From Anaerolineaceae bacterium (lineage in GTDB: Bacteria; Chloroflexota; Anaerolineae; Anaerolineales; Anaerolineaceae), in contig JACZIY010000621.1 in assembly GCA_014860845.1 (NCBI GenBank), forward strand, positions 1 to 11,195: a DNA stretch of 11,195 bases, read 5' to 3'. Positions within the stretch are counted from its first letter, which is position 1, and each line of letters opens with the position of its first letter. The notes under the pieces are model-generated. The model worked only from the letters and a program-made list of their open reading frames with translations, was not told the origin of the DNA and did no database searches. The translations under genes were made by a program, and so were the position numbers. This document shows, in pieces, positions 7,860 through 11,195 of the stretch.

Positions 7860-7896
7860 CAGTCTGGATAATGAAGAATTAGAATTGAAAAGACTG
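7860..7896 (-). promoter_or_regulatory. Inverted repeat in the prp leader
   Basis: CAGTCT (7860-7865) and AGACTG (7891-7896) are exact inverted repeats separated by 25 bases that include the related blocks GAATTAGAATTG. They lie between the prp start site (about 7903) and the prpB ribosome binding site. They could be half-sites of an operator or the base of a leader stem; the arms are only 6 bp. Confidence 0.3.
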
Positions 7897-7909
7897 ACCT
7901 GGTAGTAAA

Positions 7910-7938
7910 ACTATAGCCAGTGGAACGGTGTAAGTCAA
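7910..7938 (-). promoter_or_regulatory. Promoter of the prpBCD operon
   Basis: On the minus strand TTGACT (7938-7933), a 17-base spacer and TATAGT (7915-7910) form a strong sigma70-type promoter about 80 bases before the prpB start. The near-consensus boxes argue against the sigma54-dependent arrangement used with PrpR in enterobacteria. No regulator gene is adjacent. Confidence 0.75.
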
Positions 7939-7994
7939 CTTTTTATATAAGATTTGTCAAGAATGGATGATTTATCAATTGCCTTTTTAAATTG

Positions 7995-8063
7995 AAAAAA
8001 CAAAACCAGTTCCCCATTTTGCCCTCCATCCAGGGTACGCTCCCCCTGAGAGCTGGTTTTGTT
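7995..8063 (-). terminator. Long-armed, apparently branched terminator after the thioredoxin-fusion gene
   Basis: On the minus strand AACAAAACCAG (8063-8053) pairs perfectly over 11 bp with CTGGTTTTGTT (8009-7999), and the T-run continues to 7995. The 43-base interval is GC-rich compared with its surroundings and can form two inner hairpins, CTCTC-AGG-GGGAG (8052-8040) and CCCT-GGATGG-AGGG, giving a branched fold. It lies 24 bases after the stop of the gene at 8088 and upstream of the prp promoter. Termination is the simplest role; the large structured loop is more than that role needs. Confidence 0.72.
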
Positions 8064-8087
8064 CTTCCCCAGGTAATAAGTTGTTAA

Positions 8088-8609
8088 TCAGGCTGGTTTT
8101 TTCTTGAACATTTCCCGAAATTGTGCGCTGACCACTTTATAGATCGGACATCGATCATAAATAGCGCTGAACAGGATTACACCTCCCAGTGCCATCAGCC
8201 AGTAGTTGGGACCATTGGTCCAGCCCAGAACCAGGATCACCAACGCCGGTACAACTCGCATTATTCTCTCGACCCAGGAAAGCGATCGAGAAAATGGTTT
8301 GTTCTCTTCGACTGCCGAGAAAAATCCCAGCACATTATCTGCGGTCATGGCACCGGTCTTTCGAGAAATTTCTATACCTTTATTATACCCGATCATAGTA
8401 GGAATGCCACGAACTCCCATTGATCGCACAAGCTCTGAATCTTCATCGGCATTGATACGCCATAAATCCACCTTACCGGCAAATTGCTGCTCTGCTTTTT
8501 TAAGGTAAGGAGCCATCATTTTACAGGGGCCACACCAAGGTGCCCAAAATTCGACAACGACAGGGCGTGGATTTTTTCTCAATTTGAATTCGAATGCATT
8601 TTGTTTCAT
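8088..8609 (-). CDS. Thioredoxin fused to a DUF2892 membrane domain
   Basis: 173 residues. Residues 1-100 form a thioredoxin fold with the active site WCGPC (25-29) and the cis-proline motif GIPT (68-71). Residues 105-165 form a DUF2892-like domain with two hydrophobic segments (about 118-131 and 136-150) and the family's CPIY motif (C154-Y157), followed by a basic tail. No signal peptide is visible, so the thioredoxin domain is probably cytoplasmic and tethered to the inner membrane. It should catalyse dithiol-disulfide exchange; the partner is unknown. It follows a stand-alone DUF2892 gene by 66 bases, which suggests co-transcription. AAGGA directly abuts ATG 8609 with no spacer, and a TAA lies in frame two codons upstream, so the start cannot move upstream and initiation may be inefficient. 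Confidence 0.88.
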   Translation of the reverse strand: MKQNAFEFKLRKNPRPVVVEFWAPWCGPCKMMAPYLKKAEQQFAGKVDLWRINADEDSELVRSMGVRGIPTMIGYNKGIEISRKTGAMTADNVLGFFSAVEENKPFSRSLSWVERIMRVVPALVILVLGWTNGPNYWLMALGGVILFSAIYDRCPIYKVVSAQFREMFKKKPA

Positions 8610-8675
8610 TCCTTAAACCCTTTTACTGCCTGGCTTATGATAGATGGACATCTTATTCTGTTTGAATGAAATTTA

Positions 8676-8879
8676 TTAATTTTTCTTGGTGCGGAATTTC
8701 AACAGCATATAAACCGGGCAAATACCACTTAAACCAGTTAATAATGCCAGAATACCGACGATGATAAACAATGTGCTTAATCCGCCAGTTACAATATTGC
8801 TGAAAGCTAATATGAGTAAAACTACACCTAAAATTACGCGAACAATTCTATCCCAACCTGCTTCATTTATATACTTCAT
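8676..8879 (-). CDS. DUF2892 family small inner-membrane protein
   Basis: 67 residues with the full DUF2892 pattern: an amphipathic N-terminus with DRIVRVILG (10-18), two membrane helices (about 15-30 and 35-52), and SGICPVY (51-57) with the conserved C54, then a basic end. The same domain occurs in the gene downstream and, in other bacteria, fused to rhodanese (YgaP type), so a link to sulfur or thiol chemistry at the membrane is plausible but unproven. AGGAG stands about six bases before ATG 8879. A 9-bp hairpin directly precedes this ribosome binding site. The molecular function of the family is not established. Confidence 0.85.
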   Translation of the reverse strand: MKYINEAGWDRIVRVILGVVLLILAFSNIVTGGLSTLFIIVGILALLTGLSGICPVYMLLKFRTKKN

Positions 8880-8891
8880 GACCTGCTCCTC

Positions 8892-8919
8892 ATTATTTGG
8901 ATTTTTACTGCCAAATAAT
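8892..8919 (-). promoter_or_regulatory. 9-bp inverted repeat adjoining the ribosome binding site of the DUF2892 gene
   Basis: ATTATTTGG (8892-8900) and CCAAATAAT (8911-8919) are exact inverted repeats with a 10-base loop. On the minus strand the 3' arm ends directly at GAGGAG of the DUF2892 gene. It could be an operator or an mRNA hairpin affecting ribosome access. A TATACT at about 8928-8933 is a possible -10 box just upstream, without a good -35 box. The rest of 8881-9028 is AT-rich and shows nothing else clear. Confidence 0.4.
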
Positions 8920-9028
8920 TAGATGTAGTATATCGTAAAAAGTTGCACAAATTGGATGTACTTTGTCCAGTCTTTTTGTTTAAGTTGTCATCATTTATTT
9001 ATTACATAGATAACATTTAGATTCTTTA

Positions 9029-10870
9029 TTATGATTTTACCTCAACCGGCAATCCTTCAATAGCCATAATCTTGAGCGCATTTGTTGTTGGGCTGGGACC
9101 AAGTCGCAAGCGATAATCAAAACTCATCTTTCCTTCCACGACAGAATCCTGAAAATTGTAATTATGAATGCGCATTTCCACATCTGCTAACTTACTTAAC
9201 TCGATATCGTGGGTTGAAATAGCCCCGACGCCATTGGAATTTACCAGCGCTTTGAGATATGCAAGGCTGCCAATTCGACGTTCTTCATAGTTGGTGCCCT
9301 GGAAGATTTCGTCAATCAGATAAAATACTGCCATACTTTCACTTTCCTCCAGCCAGCTCAATAATTTTCTCAATCGCCGTACTTCTGCATAAAAATAGGA
9401 ATAACCATCTTTCAAAGAATCACTGACCTGAATACAGGTGAACAACCGCAGGATAGATAATTGCATTTGACTGGCATTCACAACTGTACCGGCATACGCT
9501 AATGTCAGATTGACCCCCAGCGTGCGTAAAAATGTACTTTTTCCCGACATGTTGGAACCACTGATTAATGCCACCTCACCCAGATTTGAGAATGAAAAAT
9601 CATTCACCACCTTTTCAGATTTTGCAATGAGTGGATGCCCCATTTCCCGTGCTGTGAAGATAGGATTTGTAATTGAATCCCGAATGAGCGGAAATTCGTA
9701 TTCGGGGTTCAGGTATGCAAAATTAGCCAGGGCTGTCAATCCCTCTGCCTGATACCAAATGTCCAACCAGGCAGGTAAATGCTGATTGAGTTGTTGTTTG
9801 AATCTATCCAGAAGGAATGCAAAAAATATATCCCAGGGCAGTAAGGCATTTACCAGCAAAGTAAGGATTTGATTATTCTGCAAAGAAGCTGCCGAGCTGA
9901 TCATCACAATTTTACGCAAATAGGATGAAGGTCTCTGGTCGGATTGCTTAACCGCTGATAACAACCTAGTCAGCTGGCTGTCCACACTGGCTGGATACGT
10001 TTCCAGAAACACCAGGCTTTTCTCCAGGGGTTGCAAGTCTTTACTGAGTTGATAGGCATCCTGAAAGGTAGACTGGTACGTGCGATATTGAAAAAAGTAA
10101 ATGCCCAGATACAGTATCAAACTGAACTGCCAATAAGCCCGCCAACCGGCAATCAAATTCAATGCCAGCAGAACATAGTTTAATCCCGCCAGAAAGGTTA
10201 ACAAAACCAATAAGCGTTTGATTGAGTTTTGTGGAGTATGACCTTTGAGCCAGCGGAAGATCCCCTGATCATCCCATAACCCTTTAAAATCCTGCTTGAT
10301 TTGCCAGCCAATCAGCATTAATCGGGTTCGAAACCCCGGTAAATCTACTAATTCCTTTACCAGGTTCTGTCGCTGGGTGATACTTTCATAATTTAAATCT
10401 GGTTGTAAAAACCAGGTAAACAATCGTTCCTGCCCACCTCTGGTGGCACAGGTATCAATCACTTGTAACAACGAGCTCTCCCCCACCAGATTGAGATCGT
10501 TCATAAACGGATGATCAGGGTTTACGGGTTGAGCAGGTATTTCAGGGAGATGCTCCCAATCCAGCTTTGCCCGTGCCACCTGCTGTGTCAGCCAATCCTG
10601 TGCGTTTTGATATTGCTGGCGTTGCCTGTCCAGCCGGCGGTGAAAATACACCACCACCAGAAAGACAACAAACATAAATACCAATACCCATATCCATGCT
10701 GCGCCGGGAGAAAGAAAGCGTGTCAGGATCGCCAGCACCCAGGCACCCAGAAAAGCTGACAATCGGTACCAGAAAAAGCGTTGATCAATTTTTTTGAGAT
10801 ATTCGGCAACTACAGAAATGGTTTGCAGACGACGCTGAAGGCGATTGATGCGGGTGTTTAAGTGGGTCAT
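9029..10870 (-). CDS. Membrane-associated MutS-type ATPase (MutS C-terminal domain protein)
   Basis: 613 residues. The C-terminal third is a MutS-family ABC-type ATPase: Walker A GSNMSGKST (438-446), a signature-like region around VSDSLKDGYSYFYAE (482-496), Walker B FYLIDE (516-521) with E521, GTNYEER (525-531), and H554 in ISTHD. Residues 125-180 resemble the MutS core/lever (LLQVIDTCATRGGQERLF). The N-terminal mismatch-recognition domain is absent. Instead there are hydrophobic segments at about 38-55 and 58-76, and another pair at 218-240 and 245-262, so it is probably a membrane protein rather than a mismatch-repair MutS. Similar membrane MutS-like proteins exist in several phyla, with unknown role. 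ATG 10870 is the first start codon after an in-frame stop upstream; there is no ribosome binding site, and TATAAT lies 6 bases before it. Confidence 0.87.
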   Translation of the reverse strand: MTHLNTRINRLQRRLQTISVVAEYLKKIDQRFFWYRLSAFLGAWVLAILTRFLSPGAAWIWVLVFMFVVFLVVVYFHRRLDRQRQQYQNAQDWLTQQVARAKLDWEHLPEIPAQPVNPDHPFMNDLNLVGESSLLQVIDTCATRGGQERLFTWFLQPDLNYESITQRQNLVKELVDLPGFRTRLMLIGWQIKQDFKGLWDDQGIFRWLKGHTPQNSIKRLLVLLTFLAGLNYVLLALNLIAGWRAYWQFSLILYLGIYFFQYRTYQSTFQDAYQLSKDLQPLEKSLVFLETYPASVDSQLTRLLSAVKQSDQRPSSYLRKIVMISSAASLQNNQILTLLVNALLPWDIFFAFLLDRFKQQLNQHLPAWLDIWYQAEGLTALANFAYLNPEYEFPLIRDSITNPIFTAREMGHPLIAKSEKVVNDFSFSNLGEVALISGSNMSGKSTFLRTLGVNLTLAYAGTVVNASQMQLSILRLFTCIQVSDSLKDGYSYFYAEVRRLRKLLSWLEESESMAVFYLIDEIFQGTNYEERRIGSLAYLKALVNSNGVGAISTHDIELSKLADVEMRIHNYNFQDSVVEGKMSFDYRLRLGPSPTTNALKIMAIEGLPVEVKS

Positions 10871-10876
10871 AAGAGG

Positions 10877-10882
10877 ATTATA
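10877..10882 (-). promoter_or_regulatory. -10 box placed for a leaderless mRNA of the MutS-type gene
   Basis: A perfect TATAAT on the minus strand ends six bases before ATG 10870. Normal -10 to start-site spacing puts the first transcribed base at or next to the A of the ATG. The six bases between (CCTCTT) contain no ribosome binding site. The -35 region is poor, so the promoter strength is uncertain. Confidence 0.55.
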
Positions 10883-10941
10883 CAGGAAATTAAGGTTTTC
10901 AATTAAGGGAGAGTTGGTTAATACAAATTTGGATTAACTTT

Positions 10942-10963
10942 TCCATGGATTCAAATCCATGGA
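10942..10963. repeat. Inverted repeat 1 of the right-end palindrome cluster
   Basis: TCCATGGAT (10942-10950) and ATCCATGGA (10955-10963) are exact 9-bp inverted repeats with the loop TCAA. Each arm itself contains the palindrome CCATGG. No T-run follows on either strand long enough for a convincing terminator. It is the first of four adjacent inverted repeats in non-coding DNA. Confidence 0.75.
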
Positions 10964-10975
10964 TACTCATTTTCA

Positions 10976-10993
10976 AACCGAATGAATTCGGTT
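10976..10993. repeat. Inverted repeat 2 of the cluster
   Basis: AACCGAAT (10976-10983) and ATTCGGTT (10986-10993) are exact 8-bp inverted repeats separated by GA. As RNA the innermost pairs would open into a loop; as DNA it is a near-continuous palindrome suited to dimeric protein binding. It starts 13 bases after repeat 1. Confidence 0.7.
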
Positions 10994-10999
10994 AACTCA

Positions 11000-11023
11000 C
11001 CCAACCATTTTCAAATGTTTGGG
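11000..11023. repeat. Inverted repeat 3 of the cluster
   Basis: CCCAACCATTT (11000-11010) and AAATGTTTGGG (11013-11023) match over 11 bp with one mismatch around TC. It is followed on the plus strand by GTTTTCT, a weak T-run. The sequence CATTTTCAAA at its centre (11006-11015) also occurs at 10968-10977, at the start of repeat 2. Confidence 0.65.
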
Positions 11024-11032
11024 GTTTTCTAT

Positions 11033-11067
11033 CCTATGAATACCTATCCCGTGGATTGATTCATAGG
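11033..11067. repeat. Inverted repeat 4 of the cluster
   Basis: CCTATGAAT (11033-11041) and ATTCATAGG (11059-11067) are exact 9-bp inverted repeats with a 17-base interval. The sequence differs from repeats 1-3, so the cluster conserves arrangement rather than arm sequence. Confidence 0.7.
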
Positions 11068-11070
11068 TGA

Positions 11071-11136
11071 CCATCCAACAAAAACTTTTTCCTCACACTC
11101 ACTCTCTCCACCACATCACAACCAATTCCAAAAATC
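11071..11136. other. 66-base stretch with no G on the plus strand
   Basis: From 11071 to 11136 the plus strand contains only A, C and T, with runs of CT and CA dinucleotides; the minus strand is accordingly C-free. The surrounding DNA has normal G content. No reading frame, promoter or stem is visible in it, and such a sequence would be unstructured as RNA. With the palindromes to its left it fills most of the 325-base region without a clear gene. Confidence 0.7.
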
Positions 11137-11157
11137 GGGGTTATAAATTACATCTTA

Positions 11158-11193
11158 TTAAATTTGGCGGTAGGTCCAATCGTAAACCCAACC
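11158..11193 (-). CDS. Possible last codons of a gene entering from the right edge
   Basis: Reading leftward from the window edge, one minus-strand frame gives GWVYDWTYRQI followed by TAA (11160-11158), a composition rich in Trp and Tyr that looks like the end of a real protein. A second frame gives QVGFTIGPTAKFNKM before TAA at 11150-11148 and looks equally possible. With so few codons neither can be assigned, and both may be chance. Confidence 0.2.
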   Translation of the reverse strand, partial: GWVYDWTYRQI

Positions 11194-11195
11194 TG

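Noticed and set aside
8881..9028. Search for a terminator after the MutS-type gene
   Set aside because: No GC-containing stem followed by a T-run was found on the minus strand just after the stop at 9029; transcription may continue into the DUF2892 gene.
10942..11067. Palindromes considered as insertion-sequence ends or an att site
   Set aside because: No transposase or integrase, target duplication or matching second end is in the window, so this cannot be supported.

Overview
The window reads as a stretch of a moderately AT-rich bacterial chromosome on which every convincing gene lies on the minus strand, so transcription runs from high to low coordinates. The content is mainly metabolic and housekeeping: tungstate uptake, an M32 carboxypeptidase, the three core methylcitrate-cycle enzymes, a thioredoxin/membrane-domain pair and a membrane-anchored MutS-type ATPase. 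The long Pro/Ala/Glu linker right after the lipobox of the binding protein, the M32 peptidase and the tungstate transporter together suggest an anaerobe or facultative anaerobe, perhaps Chloroflexota (Anaerolineae-like). That assignment is inference; no rRNA, tRNA or marker gene is present. No phage, transposase, integrase, toxin-antitoxin, restriction or CRISPR genes are visible.

Layout in transcription order from the right edge. 10871-11195 holds no clear gene: four consecutive inverted repeats (10942-11067), then 66 bases without G, then perhaps the last codons of a gene entering from the right. 9029-10870 encodes a MutS-like ATPase with predicted membrane helices; a TATAAT box 6 bases before its ATG suggests a leaderless mRNA. 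8676-8879 is a stand-alone DUF2892 membrane protein, and 8088-8609 is a thioredoxin fused to a second DUF2892 domain. A long-armed terminator (7995-8063) ends that unit.

A strong promoter (7910-7938) drives prpB-prpC-prpD (7828 to 4267), with gaps of 1 and 9 bases. Methylcitrate synthase joins propionyl-CoA and oxaloacetate, PrpD dehydrates 2-methylcitrate, and PrpB cleaves 2-methylisocitrate to pyruvate and succinate. No prpE or prpR-type regulator is in the window. Next comes a near-consensus promoter (4178-4206) before a small unrecognised 74-codon gene with (Ala-Asp-Gln)4, then a hairpin over its stop codon, then the M32 carboxypeptidase (2305-3804) and a clean terminator (2247-2285).

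The left end is a tungstate ABC transporter operon in the order permease (tupB), ATPase (tupC), binding lipoprotein (tupA, cut by the left edge). It has its own promoter at about 2190, a small operator-like palindrome at the start site, and a hairpin between tupC and tupA. The promoter and terminator positions indicate that tupB starts at 2158, not at the earlier in-frame ATG at 2248.

I find no convincing undescribed multi-gene system. The most unusual items are the palindrome cluster at the right end, the branched structure at the prp border, the thioredoxin-DUF2892 fusion beside a free DUF2892, and the repeat-containing small gene with its stop-codon hairpin.
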